34,341 nt of DNA, from the NCBI RefSeq assembly GCF_946190275.1, contig NZ_CAMHZQ010000022.1, positions 1-34,341 on the forward strand, written 5' to 3'. The translations under genes were made by a program, and so were the position numbers. The stretch is from Streptococcus mitis (GTDB lineage: Bacteria > Bacillota > Bacilli > Lactobacillales > Streptococcaceae). The notes beneath the pieces were generated by a model. That model saw nothing but the letters and a program-made list of their open reading frames with translations. It was not told the origin of the DNA and ran no database searches. Positions 22,855-31,900 of the stretch are shown piece by piece. How positions within the stretch are numbered: position 1 is the stretch's first letter; the number at the start of each line of letters is the position of its first letter.

Positions 22855-23883
22855 TTAGTAGATAAACATGGCATCACCGAAACTAAAGAAGCGGTAGTGT
22901 TCTTGGATGGCATGGTGATAAGCATCTAAGACTAATTCACGGCCTGCAAAGGCAGAAACCAACATGACCAGAGTTGATTTTGGCAGGTGGAAGTTGGTTG
23001 AGAAGGCATCCACAACCTTCCATTCATAGCCAGGTTTGATAAAGATATTGGTCCAGCCAGAATCTGCTTGGATTTGCCCATCAAACTTGGAACCAATAGT
23101 CTCCAAGGTGCGGATAGAAGTGGTTCCGACAGCGATGACACGGCCTCCATTTTCTTTAACAGAGCGAAGAGTGGCAGCCGCTTCCTCAGAAAGTTGGTAG
23201 AATTCTGAGTGCATTTCGTGTTCGTCCAGATTGTCAACTGAAACAGGTCTAAAGGTTCCAAGCCCGACATGAAGAGTCAGATAGACTAGATGAACACCCT
23301 TAGCTTGGATTTCTGCCAGCAGTTCTTTGGTGAAGTGCAATCCAGCAGTCGGTGCAGCAGCAGAGCCACTTTCCTTGGCGTAAACGGTTTGATAGCGTTC
23401 ACGGTCATCCAGTTTTTCGTGGATATAAGGAGGTAGCGGCATTTCACCCAGACTTTCCAAAACTTCTAGGAAAATTCCTTGGTATTCAAAGCGGACAATA
23501 CGGCCCCCGTGGGTCAATTCTTCTGTAACGACAGCACTGAGGCGACCATCACCAAAGCTGACACGAGTACCGACCTTGAGGCGTTTGGCAGGTTTTGCCA
23601 GAACCTCCCACTCATCTCCGGCAGTATTTTTGAGCAGGAGAAGTTCCACATGGCCTCCAGTTTCTTCCTTTTGACCATAGAGGCGGGCAGGGAGAACGCG
23701 GGTGTCGTTCATGACAAGGGCATCACCAGGTTCCAGCATATCAATAATAGAGTGGAAGTGTTTATCCTGCATTTCTCCTGTCTCACGGTTGACGATGAGG
23801 AGTTTAGAAGCGTCCCGTTTTTCAAGAGGCGTTTGGGCAATCAATTCCTCAGGTAAGTGGAAATCAAAATCAGCTGTATTCAT
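22855..23883 (-). CDS. queA: S-adenosylmethionine:tRNA ribosyltransferase-isomerase
   Basis: QueA transfers and isomerises the ribosyl part of SAM onto preQ1 in tRNA wobble position 34, making epoxyqueuosine. The 342-residue protein shows the family motifs [43 protein letters not shown] and [10 protein letters not shown], and ends in [11 protein letters not shown] as expected. The frame can be extended four codons to 23895 ([10 protein letters not shown]); the shorter start matches the usual family length. It is transcribed away from nagB. An extended -10 (TGt-TATAAT, hexamer at 23925-23920) lies about 37 bases upstream. Confidence 0.96.
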   Translation of the reverse strand: MNTADFDFHLPEELIAQTPLEKRDASKLLIVNRETGEMQDKHFHSIIDMLEPGDALVMNDTRVLPARLYGQKEETGGHVELLLLKNTAGDEWEVLAKPAKRLKVGTRVSFGDGRLSAVVTEELTHGGRIVRFEYQGIFLEVLESLGEMPLPPYIHEKLDDRERYQTVYAKESGSAAAPTAGLHFTKELLAEIQAKGVHLVYLTLHVGLGTFRPVSVDNLDEHEMHSEFYQLSEEAAATLRSVKENGGRVIAVGTTSIRTLETIGSKFDGQIQADSGWTNIFIKPGYEWKVVDAFSTNFHLPKSTLVMLVSAFAGRELVLDAYHHAIQEHYRFFSFGDAMFIY

Positions 23884-23919
23884 TTTATTCATCATTCTTT
23901 CTAAGTTCTAATCCTATCC

Positions 23920-23928
23920 ATTATAACA
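23920..23928 (-). promoter_or_regulatory. Extended -10 promoter of queA
   Basis: On the minus strand TG-T-TATAAT, with no good -35 at 17 bases; typical of an extended -10 promoter. Confidence 0.5.
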
Positions 23929-23960
23929 TGTTTCAAGTTTGGGCGCTCTTTTTTTAGAAA

Positions 23961-23974
23961 TTAAATCGTTTTCA
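23961..23974 (+). promoter_or_regulatory. Candidate cre (CcpA) site upstream of nagB
   Basis: TTAAATCGTTTTCA matches 8 of 9 fixed positions of TGNAANCGNTNNCA and ends one base before the nagB -35 box. Confidence 0.5.
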
Positions 23975-23975
23975 C

Positions 23976-24004
23976 TTGACAAAAATTGGTCTATACCATA
24001 TAAT
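23976..24004 (+). promoter_or_regulatory. Promoter of nagB with NagR-like operator in the spacer
   Basis: Perfect TTGACA (23976-23981), 17-base spacer, perfect TATAAT (23999-24004). The spacer contains TGGTCTATACCA (23987-23998), which matches the dre-type operator of the GntR-family regulator NagR/YvoA (TGGT-N4-ACCA). Binding there would block RNA polymerase. Confidence 0.8.
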
Positions 24005-24033
24005 GAATATAGATAGAAATGGAGGATGAAAAG

Positions 24034-24741
24034 ATGAAAGTCATTAAAGTTGAAAACCAAGTCGAAGGTGGAAAAGTTGCGTTTGAGATTTTGAAGGAAA
24101 AATTAGCCAATGGCGCTCAAACATTGGGACTTGCGACAGGAAGCAGTCCGCTTGAATTTTACAAGGAAATCGTTGAAAGTGACCTTGATTTTTCAAATCT
24201 AACCAGTGTCAACCTTGATGAGTATGTAGGCCTTGATGGCGACAATCCTCAGTCTTACCGTCACTTCATGCAAGAAAACTTGTTCAACCAAAAACCATTT
24301 AAAGAAAGTTTCTTGCCTCGTGGGGTTAAGGATCATGCTGAAGCTGAAGTAGAACGCTACAATCAAATTTTGGCTGACCATCCAGTTGATCTGCAAATCT
24401 TGGGAATCGGTCGCAATGGACATATCGGATTTAATGAGCCTGGTACTCCATTTGACAGTCAAACACATCTAGTAGAGCTTGACCAGTCTACTATCGAAGC
24501 CAATGCTCGCTTCTTTGACAAGATTGAAGATGTTCCAACCCAAGCTATCTCAATGGGGATTAAAAACATCTTGGATGCCAAGTCTATTATTCTCTTTGCT
24601 TACGGTCAATCAAAAGCAGAAGCCATTGCCGGAACCGTGTCTGGTCCAGTGACTGAGAACCTACCTGCAAGTAGCCTCCAAAATCACCCTGATGTGACGA
24701 TTATTGCGGATGCTGAAGCCCTTAGCTTACTTGAAAAATAA
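24034..24741 (+). CDS. nagB: Glucosamine-6-phosphate deaminase
   Basis: NagB converts glucosamine-6-phosphate to fructose-6-phosphate and ammonia, feeding amino sugars into glycolysis; it acts in the cytosol. The 235-residue protein has the sugar-phosphate loop [18 protein letters not shown] carrying catalytic aspartates and the family signature [15 protein letters not shown] chose ATG 24034, preceded by GGAGG; a longer frame to 24019 begins upstream of that ribosome site. Length matches the short bacterial form, which lacks the C-terminal allosteric extension of the E. coli enzyme. The promoter suggests induction by amino sugar (NagR) and repression by glucose (CcpA). Confidence 0.97.
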   Translation: MKVIKVENQVEGGKVAFEILKEKLANGAQTLGLATGSSPLEFYKEIVESDLDFSNLTSVNLDEYVGLDGDNPQSYRHFMQENLFNQKPFKESFLPRGVKDHAEAEVERYNQILADHPVDLQILGIGRNGHIGFNEPGTPFDSQTHLVELDQSTIEANARFFDKIEDVPTQAISMGIKNILDAKSIILFAYGQSKAEAIAGTVSGPVTENLPASSLQNHPDVTIIADAEALSLLEK

Positions 24742-24750
24742 AAAGTATAA

Positions 24751-24784
24751 GAACCACTTGCTCTTTGGAGTGAGTGGCTTTTTA
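24751..24784 (+). terminator. Terminator of nagB
   Basis: CCACTTGCTC, loop TTTG, GAGTGAGTGG (two G-T pairs), followed by CTTTTTAC. Confidence 0.8.
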
Positions 24785-24921
24785 CTTCAAATGTTCACTA
24801 TCTTGCTAAAAGAAATTTTTCTGTAAATCACCGTAACAGTTGTCGATATTTCATATAAAAAGGCATCCAATAGAAAATTCTTAAATGTCTGTAAACTTTG
24901 ATATAATTGTATTGACTATTC

Positions 24922-25521
24922 TTATGATACTATACGATTTTTATTAAGACAGTTGTTGATGCTGTAAACTATGATATAACTAGCAATTCCTGACATGTGA
25001 AGAAAGGTTGAAATCCAGCCTGTTATATTTGGTAGAAGCATGGTGAGAGATAGAACGATTAAAAGGATATAAAATAGTTTTAATCCTAAATTGAAATTTT
25101 TCCATATACTAAACATACTCATCACCCCACCCGTTACAAAAGCATAGCCAATAGCAGAGATACCCGATGCCTGAATTTCTTGATTCTGTGTTAATATATG
25201 GAATACAATTGAAGATATTACCATAGAAGTAATAAAAACTAAAAATACATATTTTGATCCCCTTTTATACTCCAATAGCCCACCAAAAGGAAGTAACATT
25301 AAAGTATTTAAAACTAAATGAAACCATATAAACCATACTGGTGCTTCTTTACTTCCATGCATAAATGTACCACTAAAGTATTGCCAACAATAAATTGGCT
25401 TTGAATGAAATGCAAATAAGTCATACATTACACTTCCCAAAAAGGTAGTAAGAATTCCTAGCAATAAACAAATTACAACTAAAATACTGACTACAGGGCA
25501 AATTTTTATGATTCTTTTCAT
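24922..25521 (-). CDS. Rhomboid-like intramembrane protease
   Basis: This is a 199-residue membrane protein with about six hydrophobic segments in the small bacterial rhomboid layout. It carries the second-helix motif HLVLNTLMLLPFGGLLE (H68, N72), an active-site-like ASGISAIGYAF (serines S119 and S122), and a last-helix HMSGIASY with H175 as the candidate catalytic base. The canonical GxSG is not exact (QASG or GISA), so activity is uncertain. The gene is visibly more AT-rich than its neighbours and has its own strong promoter; it sits as a lone minus-strand insert between nagB and rpsU, suggesting it was acquired separately. The 137 bases between its end and nagB contain two similar CTGTAAACT-TGATATAA stretches (24892 and 24962). 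Confidence 0.75.
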   Translation of the reverse strand: MKRIIKICPVVSILVVICLLLGILTTFLGSVMYDLFAFHSKPIYCWQYFSGTFMHGSKEAPVWFIWFHLVLNTLMLLPFGGLLEYKRGSKYVFLVFITSMVISSIVFHILTQNQEIQASGISAIGYAFVTGGVMSMFSIWKNFNLGLKLFYILLIVLSLTMLLPNITGWISTFLHMSGIASYIIVYSINNCLNKNRIVS

Positions 25522-25575
25522 GTTATAGATTCACTTCTAAATAATACTAATTTTTGTTAATCAATATGTGCCACT

Positions 25576-25604
25576 ATTATATCATTTCCATCTATAAATG
25601 TTAA
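25576..25604 (-). promoter_or_regulatory. Promoter of the rhomboid-like gene
   Basis: On the minus strand TTAACA (25604-25599), 17-base spacer, TATAAT (25581-25576) preceded by TGA, i.e. also an extended -10. Confidence 0.8.
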
Positions 25605-25605
25605 T

Positions 25606-25628
25606 CAATTTTAACAAGATTAAAATTG
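25606..25628. repeat. Perfect inverted repeat between the rhomboid-like gene and rpsU
   Basis: CAATTTTAA and TTAAAATTG with a CAAGA spacer, placed between two divergent promoters and one base outside the rhomboid-gene -35 box; a candidate operator. Confidence 0.5.
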
Positions 25629-25658
25629 AAGATAATATAAGTTTATGGCAGTTTTTTC

Positions 25659-25687
25659 TTGACAATTATTCCCTTTACGTGTAAAAT
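25659..25687 (+). promoter_or_regulatory. Promoter of rpsU
   Basis: Perfect TTGACA (25659-25664), 17-base spacer, TAAAAT (25682-25687); about 30 bases of leader. Confidence 0.8.
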
Positions 25688-25721
25688 AGAATAGATCTTG
25701 AACTTGAAGGGAGTGAAAAAA

Positions 25722-25898
25722 ATGTCTAAAACAGTGGTACGTAAGAATGAATCTCTTGACGACGCACTTCGTCGTTTCAAACGTGCGGTTACTAAAGCTG
25801 GTACTCTTCAAGAAACACGCAAACGTGAATTCTATGAAAAACCTTCTGTAAAACGTAAACGTAAATCAGAAGCAGCTCGTAAACGTAAAAAATTCTAA
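25722..25898 (+). CDS. rpsU: 30S ribosomal protein S21
   Basis: This 58-residue, very basic protein has the S21 pattern [19 protein letters not shown] and ends in an Arg/Lys-rich tail. S21 binds the small ribosomal subunit near the anti-Shine-Dalgarno region of 16S rRNA. I chose ATG 25722 with AAGGGAG upstream; a longer frame to 25698 begins before that site. It has its own promoter and terminator. Codon use is the biased ribosomal type (CGT, AAA, GCT). Confidence 0.97.
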
Positions 25899-25907
25899 TT
25901 AGAAATG

Positions 25908-25938
25908 AAAGGCTGGAGAAATCTAGTCCTTTTTCTTT
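25908..25938 (+). terminator. Terminator of rpsU
   Basis: AAAGG-CTGGA pairs with TCTAG-TCCTTT around GAAA (one bulge), followed by TTCTTTT. Confidence 0.65.
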
Positions 25939-25967
25939 TAAATAAATACTTCAAAGCCTGCAAAAAT

Positions 25968-25997
25968 CTGAAACTTCTAAGGACAATTTGATATAAT
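25968..25997 (+). promoter_or_regulatory. Promoter of the hprK-lgt operon
   Basis: CTGAAA (25968-25973), 18-base spacer, TATAAT (25992-25997), with TG one base before the hexamer (extended -10). Confidence 0.6.
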
Positions 25998-26028
25998 AGT
26001 AAAAAGAACTCGATTGAAGGAGGAAATG

Positions 26029-26964
26029 ATGTCGGTTTTAGTAAAAGAAGTGATTGAAAAGCTTAGACTAGACATTGTCTATGGCGAACCAGAATTGCTT
26101 GAAAAGGAAATCAATACAGCGGATATTACGCGACCTGGTCTTGAAATGACAGGCTATTTTGACTACTATACGCCAGAGCGGATTCAACTTTTGGGGATGA
26201 AGGAGTGGTCTTATCTGATCAGCATGCCTTCCAACAGCCGCTATGAAGTTTTGAAAAAAATGTTTCTACCTGAGACACCTGCGGTCATTGTTGCCCGTGG
26301 TTTGGTGGTTCCAGAGGAGATGCTAAAGGCGGCAAGAGAGTGTAAGATTGCCATTTTAACTAGCCGTACGGCTACTAGTCGTTTGTCTGGAGAGTTATCT
26401 AGCTATCTGGATTCTCGTTTGGCAGAACGTACCAGTGTGCATGGAGTATTGATGGATATCTATGGGATGGGTGTCTTGATTCAGGGCGACAGTGGAATCG
26501 GTAAGAGTGAGACTGGTCTTGAGCTTGTCAAACGTGGACACCGCTTGGTGGCAGATGATCGTGTCGATATCTTTGCCAAGGACGAGATTACTCTTTGGGG
26601 TGAACCAGCTGAAATCTTGAAACACTTGATTGAAATTCGTGGTGTCGGGATTATCGATGTTATGAGTCTCTATGGTGCCAGTGCCGTCAAGGATTCTTCA
26701 CAAGTCCAGTTGGCTGTTTACTTGGAAAATTACGATACACATAAGACCTTTGATCGTCTTGGTAACAATCCAGAGGAACTAGAAATTTCTGGCGTAGCCA
26801 TTCCTCGTATCCGCATCCCAGTTAAAACAGGTCGAAATATCTCTGTTGTGATTGAGGCAGCTGCCATGAATTATCGTGCCAAGGAAATGGGCTTTGATGC
26901 GACGCGTTTGTTCGAAGAACGCTTGACAAATCTTATTGCTCAAAACGAGGTGCCTAATGCTTGA
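26029..26964 (+). CDS. hprK: HPr kinase/phosphorylase
   Basis: HprK phosphorylates HPr on Ser46 when fructose-1,6-bisphosphate is high and removes the phosphate when phosphate is high. P-Ser-HPr is the CcpA co-repressor, so this enzyme governs catabolite repression. The 311-residue protein has an N-terminal domain (1-130), the [11 protein letters not shown] segment, Walker A GDSGIGKS (153-160) and the family signature [16 protein letters not shown] chose ATG 26029, six bases after AGGAGG; the ATG immediately before is too close. Its stop overlaps the lgt start by eight bases. The two cre-like sites in this window (6255 and 23961) would be downstream targets of this enzyme's signal. Confidence 0.97.
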   Translation: MSVLVKEVIEKLRLDIVYGEPELLEKEINTADITRPGLEMTGYFDYYTPERIQLLGMKEWSYLISMPSNSRYEVLKKMFLPETPAVIVARGLVVPEEMLKAARECKIAILTSRTATSRLSGELSSYLDSRLAERTSVHGVLMDIYGMGVLIQGDSGIGKSETGLELVKRGHRLVADDRVDIFAKDEITLWGEPAEILKHLIEIRGVGIIDVMSLYGASAVKDSSQVQLAVYLENYDTHKTFDRLGNNPEELEISGVAIPRIRIPVKTGRNISVVIEAAAMNYRAKEMGFDATRLFEERLTNLIAQNEVPNA

Positions 26965-27745
26965 TCCAATTGCTATTCATCTAGGTCCTCTAGCCATTCG
27001 TTGGTATGCCTTGTGTATTGTGATAGGTTTGATTCTTGCGGTTTATTTGACCATGAAAGAAGCGCCTAGAAAGAAGATTATACCAGACGATATTTTAGAT
27101 TTTATCTTGATAGCCTTTCCCTTGGCTATTTTAGGAGCTCGTCTCTACTATGTCATTTTCCGTTTTGATTACTATAGTCAGAATTTGGGAGAGATTTTTG
27201 CCATTTGGAATGGTGGTTTGGCCATTTACGGTGGTTTGATTACTGGTGCCCTTGTCCTCTATATCTTTGCTGATCGTAAACTCATCAATACTTGGGATTT
27301 TCTAGATATCGCGGCGCCAAGCGTTATGATTGCCCAAAGTTTGGGACGCTGGGGCAATTTCTTTAACCAAGAAGCTTACGGTGCAGCAGTGGATAATCTG
27401 GATTATCTACCTGCCTTTATCCGTGATCAGATGTATATTGAAGGGAGTTACCGTCAGCCGACCTTCCTTTATGAGTCTCTATGGAATCTACTTGGATTTG
27501 CCTTGATTCTGATTGCCAGACGAAAATGGAAGAGTCTCAGACGAGGTCATATCACTGCTTTCTACTTGATTTGGTATGGTTTCGGTCGTATGGTTATTGA
27601 AGGCATGCGGACAGATAGTCTCATGTTCTTTGGACTTCGAGTGTCTCAATGGCTTTCAGTTGTCCTTATCGGTCTCGGTATTTTTATCATTCTTTATCAA
27701 AATCGAAAGAAGGCCCCTTACTATATTACAGAGGAGGAAAACTAA
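26957..27745 (+). CDS. lgt: Prolipoprotein diacylglyceryl transferase
   Basis: Lgt transfers diacylglycerol from phosphatidylglycerol to the lipobox cysteine of prolipoproteins, the first step in lipoprotein maturation at the membrane. The 262-residue protein has about seven membrane segments, the early [12 protein letters not shown] helix, [17 protein letters not shown] and the signature [16 protein letters not shown] with its essential arginine. I chose ATG 26957 ([10 protein letters not shown]), which overlaps hprK by eight bases; the longer frame to 26936 lies within hprK. The stop is immediately followed by the DUF948 gene. Confidence 0.97.
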   Translation: MLDPIAIHLGPLAIRWYALCIVIGLILAVYLTMKEAPRKKIIPDDILDFILIAFPLAILGARLYYVIFRFDYYSQNLGEIFAIWNGGLAIYGGLITGALVLYIFADRKLINTWDFLDIAAPSVMIAQSLGRWGNFFNQEAYGAAVDNLDYLPAFIRDQMYIEGSYRQPTFLYESLWNLLGFALILIARRKWKSLRRGHITAFYLIWYGFGRMVIEGMRTDSLMFFGLRVSQWLSVVLIGLGIFIILYQNRKKAPYYITEEEN

Positions 27746-28129
27746 ATGTTAGAAGTTGCATATATTCTTGTAGCCCTTGCTTTGATTGTCTTTTTAGTCT
27801 ATCTAATCATTACTGTACAAAAGCTTGGACGTGTTATCGATGAAACAGAGAAGACGATTAAAACCTTGACTTCAGATGTGGATGTGACCTTGCATCACAC
27901 CAATGAATTGCTGGCTAAGGTCAATGTCTTGGCAGATGATATCAATGTCAAGGTAGCAACGATTGATCCACTCTTTAGTGCAGTTGCAGATTTATCTCTA
28001 TCTGTTTCAGACCTCAATGACCATGCGCGTGTCTTGAGTAAGAAAGCTTCATCAGCTGGTTCAAAAACACTCAAGACTGGAGCAAGTTTGTCAGCTCTTC
28101 GTCTTGCAAGTAAATTTTTCAAAAAATAA
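27746..28129 (+). CDS. DUF948 domain protein
   Basis: This 127-residue protein has one N-terminal membrane helix (about 4-24) and an amphipathic helical remainder typical of DUF948 proteins (V.KLGRVIDETEKTIKTL...DVT.HHTNELLAKVN). It begins directly after the lgt stop (AGGAGG lies in the lgt 3' end). With the next YtxH-type gene it forms a common Firmicute pair, usually described as general-stress or envelope-associated; the molecular role is unknown. Confidence 0.87.
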   Translation: MLEVAYILVALALIVFLVYLIITVQKLGRVIDETEKTIKTLTSDVDVTLHHTNELLAKVNVLADDINVKVATIDPLFSAVADLSLSVSDLNDHARVLSKKASSAGSKTLKTGASLSALRLASKFFKK

Positions 28130-28143
28130 AAAGGAGAATTCTT

Positions 28144-28539
28144 ATGGGTAAACTATCCTCAATCCTTTTAGGAACCGTTTCAGGTGCAGCTCTTGCCTTG
28201 TTTTTAACAAGCGACAAGGGCAAACAAGTTTGCAGTCAGGCTCAAGATTTTCTAGATGATTTGAGAGAAGATCCGGAGTATGCCAAGGAGCAAGTCTGTG
28301 AAAAACTGACAGAAGTTAAGGAGCAGGCTACAGATTTTGTTCTGAAAACCAAAGAACAGGTTGAGTCAGGTGAAATCACTGTGGACAGTGTCCTTGCTCA
28401 AGCTAAATCATGTGCCCGCCAAGCGACAGAAGCATCAAAAAATCAATTCAATAATCTCAAGGAACAATGGCAAGAAAAGGCTGAAGCTCTTGACCAATCA
28501 GAAGAGATTGTGATTGATATCAAAGAAGAAAAAATCTAG
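28144..28539 (+). CDS. YtxH-like protein
   Basis: This 131-residue protein has a short glycine/alanine-rich membrane helix (about residues 5-22, LGTVSGAALALFLTSDKGK), then a charged, helical tail containing cysteines. This pattern is typical of YtxH general-stress proteins. AAGGAG precedes the ATG. It is the last gene of the hprK-lgt run; a palindromic terminator follows. Confidence 0.85.
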   Translation: MGKLSSILLGTVSGAALALFLTSDKGKQVCSQAQDFLDDLREDPEYAKEQVCEKLTEVKEQATDFVLKTKEQVESGEITVDSVLAQAKSCARQATEASKNQFNNLKEQWQEKAEALDQSEEIVIDIKEEKI

Positions 28540-28602
28540 ATTTGACAGAGTTGGATAAAAATTCAATAGTAGTCGCAAATCTAGTAAATGGTATAAGATA
28601 AA

Positions 28603-28648
28603 ATGCATAGTATCAAGGTTTTCAAGACCTGATATTATGCTTTTTTTG
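28603..28648 (+). terminator. Palindromic terminator after the YtxH-like gene (repeat of the one at 22798)
   Basis: GCATAGTATCAAGG-T pairs with A-CCTGATATTATGC, followed by seven T. The stem is nearly identical to the queA-side terminator read from the opposite strand. Confidence 0.85.
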
Positions 28649-28705
28649 ATTTTGAAGACTTTTTGACAAACCTTTTTTAAAACACATGAGCGTTATGATT
28701 TTTTA

Positions 28706-28714
28706 TGGTATAAT
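28706..28714 (+). promoter_or_regulatory. Extended -10 promoter of the LPNTG surface protein gene
   Basis: TGG-TATAAT (hexamer 28709-28714). A TTGACA at 28663-28668 is too far away to pair with it. The start site near 28721 implies a leader of about 215 bases. Confidence 0.55.
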
Positions 28715-28726
28715 GGCAGTGTTGAA

Positions 28727-28758
28727 AGTAAAATATTTACATTTTTTTATATTTTACT
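28727..28758 (+). other. 5'-leader hairpin of the surface protein mRNA
   Basis: AGTAAAATAT (28727-28736) and ATATTTTACT (28749-28758) are perfectly complementary and lie within six bases of the predicted transcript start. The rest of the leader (28759-28936) is AT-rich with a smaller TAGAG/CTCTA hairpin (28828-28843); I see no known riboswitch. Confidence 0.45.
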
Positions 28759-28936
28759 GATATTTTATTAATATTAATCGATCCATTTTTTTATGATTAG
28801 AAATCAATGTGATAGTTTATGATAAAGTAGAGGAAAAGCTCTAAAATTTTAGTCAAGAAACGATCTAGTATTCTGTCAAGGGAAAATATTAGAAGCCTCT
28901 ATTTTGTAAAAAATAGCTAGAAAGAAAGTTGGTAAA

Positions 28937-31900
28937 ATGAAAGATATTTTTAATAAACGTCAACGTTTTTCGATTCGAAAGTTTTCTGTTGGAGTGGCTT
29001 CTGTATTAATAGGAATTGCCTTGTTTACACCATCTCAGGGAGTGCTTGCTTCTACGGAAAATTCTCTACCTTCTGTGGAGAAAAGAGAAGCAGTGCAACC
29101 TATATCAGATAATCAAAATAATCCTTCTTCTGAGTTAGATACCAGAGATGTTCCAATAGGATCTACAAGGACTACAGAACCCGTCACATCTGGGGATAAG
29201 GAAAATAATAGCTTGACCACAAGGGATTTCGTGGCAGGTGAAGACAGATCAAGCACTCCAGCGGTGAGAGCGACATCAAATCCTTCCGAGGTTAAAAAGT
29301 ATGAATTAACTGATGAGTATGCTAAGCAAATAAAAGCAGGAGTAATCGGTTCAGAAGGCAATAAGCTTGATAGTTTATTGTTAAACGGCCCTAAGTTAAG
29401 TCCAGAAGCCTATACAGATGATGATTACTTGAAGGATAAAGAAGAACTTTATATTTATGAAAAAGGTGGGAAAAAATATGTAGGCTATAATAGTCATCCC
29501 TTACTAGAAGATACTGATGGTGATGGTATTATTGACAGTAAAGAAAAGCCAGATGAAAAATTAAAATGGAATGTCAGTGAGCGCGATATGATTATGTTCA
29601 TGGAATTGTCCTACCGTGATGATAATTATATTGATAGAGTGTTGGATCATACGAAACCCTTAACAGAATCAGAGTTATATAAAAAGAATGGTGATAGGAA
29701 ACCACGTTACGAATATATGATGATGAATAAGGAATTGGGGCCTTATTGGGAAAGGAAGAAAAGTTATCATACATCTAGCGGACTAGATGCTGTCTTGTAT
29801 GAAACTAAGAGTGATTTCTTATATTTACCAAATGGAACTGCACAAGTATTAGCCTTTCGTGGAACAAGTGATGCGAAAGATATTAAAGCAGATATAACTC
29901 TAGGGACTGGAGGAAATCCTCAACAGGGGATAGATGCAGAAAATATCATGCGTGAACTAGCTAAAGATAAGAGTATTACCAATCTTTATTTGACAGGCCA
30001 TTCTTTAGGAGGATATTTAGTACAACGGGCAATGGTTGAAGCCTATCAGTTGGCATATTCTGACAGCAGAGTCATGTCTACTAAAGAACAGTTGGCTTAT
30101 AGAAACTTTTATAATAATGTATTAAAAAAAGGAACAACATTTAATGCCCCAAAAGTAGTGACAAGTTTGGTTTCCAAACGTGAATTTTGGCAAAAAGGTT
30201 TAGATAGCAAAAAAATAGCTAAGTCTGGGAAATTGACTCATTATATTGTTGATAATGATTCGACGATAAGAAAAGGTGTCAGCAATGATAGTGATGTTGT
30301 TATAAATGTTGGACGAACCAGTGGAGGTCATAGTTCACGTTCTTATTTTGAAGCCGATATGATTAATAGACGATCAGAGTTTATATCTGGGAAACGAATT
30401 TCTTTAGATGGGACAGGTTATCAAGATAAAAAAATTACAACAGTTAAATCTGTAGAAAAAGTTGGAGAAACTGCTGTATATAGTAAACGCGGAGATGACA
30501 TCATTAAGTCAACAACTGTGAGTATGAAAGATCCTGCTACAGGACAGATTACTAAAAATACACTTTATGAAGTATTCAAGAAAGATGGGGTGAAAGATAA
30601 AGTAGAAGTAGAAACAATCCCATCCCCAGTAAAATACGAAAAAGATGCTAGTCGCGAAAAAGGTCAAGATAATATTACTGTCCCAGGAAAAGACGGAAGT
30701 AAGACCACCACAACGACTTATACAGTAAATTCAAACAGTGGAGAAGCTATTGCACATGTAGGAGAGCCAGTAATAGTAAATCCAACAGAAACAATAGTTA
30801 AAGTCGCAGCTAAGGATAAAGTAGTAGAAACACCAATTGAACCCGCAGTGGTTTATGAAAAAGACGACACTCGTGACTTTGGTACACCAGACGAGCCTAG
30901 AGAAGGAGCAAAAGGAAAATCTGTAACGACTACAAGGTATGACGTTAATCCAAATAATGGAACAGTCACAGAACAGGTTGGTAACCCAGTGGTCACACCA
31001 GCTGGTAAAACAATAGTTAAGGTTGGAGCTAAAACTAAGGTTGAGCGTAGCAAGGATGAGCAAGGTCGTGAAGTTATCAAGACTACAACTTATGAAGTTG
31101 ATCCAAAAACAGGTAAGGTAGCTCCTACAACAGTAACTACTTACGGAACAAAGAAAGAACCAACTGTTGAGAAGAGAGTAGTACCATCTCCAGTAGTTTA
31201 CGAAAAAGATGGTACGAAAGAAAAAGGTATTGAAGCAACTACCGTCAAAGGTGAAGAGGGTGAAGATACAATTACAACAACTTATACTGTGGATCCTAAT
31301 ACTGGAAAGATTACAGCAAGCGAAGGAAAACCAGTTCGTACGAAAGAACCAACTAATACTATTGTTAAAGTTCCAGCTAAGGATAAAGTAGAAGTAAGAG
31401 GAATCCCATTATCTAAGAGATACGTAAAAGATGCTAGTAGGGAAAAAGGTCAAGATAATATTACTATTCCAGGAAAAGATGGAAGTAAGACAACGACAAC
31501 GACCTACATAGTAAATCCAAATAATGGGGAAGTTGCTCCAAATGTAGGAGAGCCAGTAATAGTAAATCCAACGGATACAATTATCAAAGTAGCAGCAAAA
31601 GATAAAGTAGTATACTCTAAAGACGGAGATAACATTGTCAAAGAAGTTACTACCTATACAGTAAATCCAACCAATGGAAACATCACAGAGCATACAACAA
31701 AAGAAACATTTAAAGAAAATGGATTGAAAGATAAAGTAGAAGTAGAAACAATCCCATCCCCAGTAAAATACGAAAAAGATGCTAGTCGCGAAAAAGATCA
31801 AGATAATATTACTGTTCTAGGAAAAGCTGGAAGTAAGACCACCACAACGACTTACACAGTAAATCCAACCAATGGAGAAGCTATTGCACATGTAGGAGAG

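Noticed and set aside
28542..28547. TTGACA just after the YtxH-like gene as a promoter
   Set aside because: No acceptable -10 box lies 15-19 bases downstream, and a terminator follows within about 60 bases.
28663..28668. TTGACA as the -35 box of the LPNTG surface protein promoter
   Set aside because: It is 40 bases from the only TATAAT (28709), much too far to pair with it.
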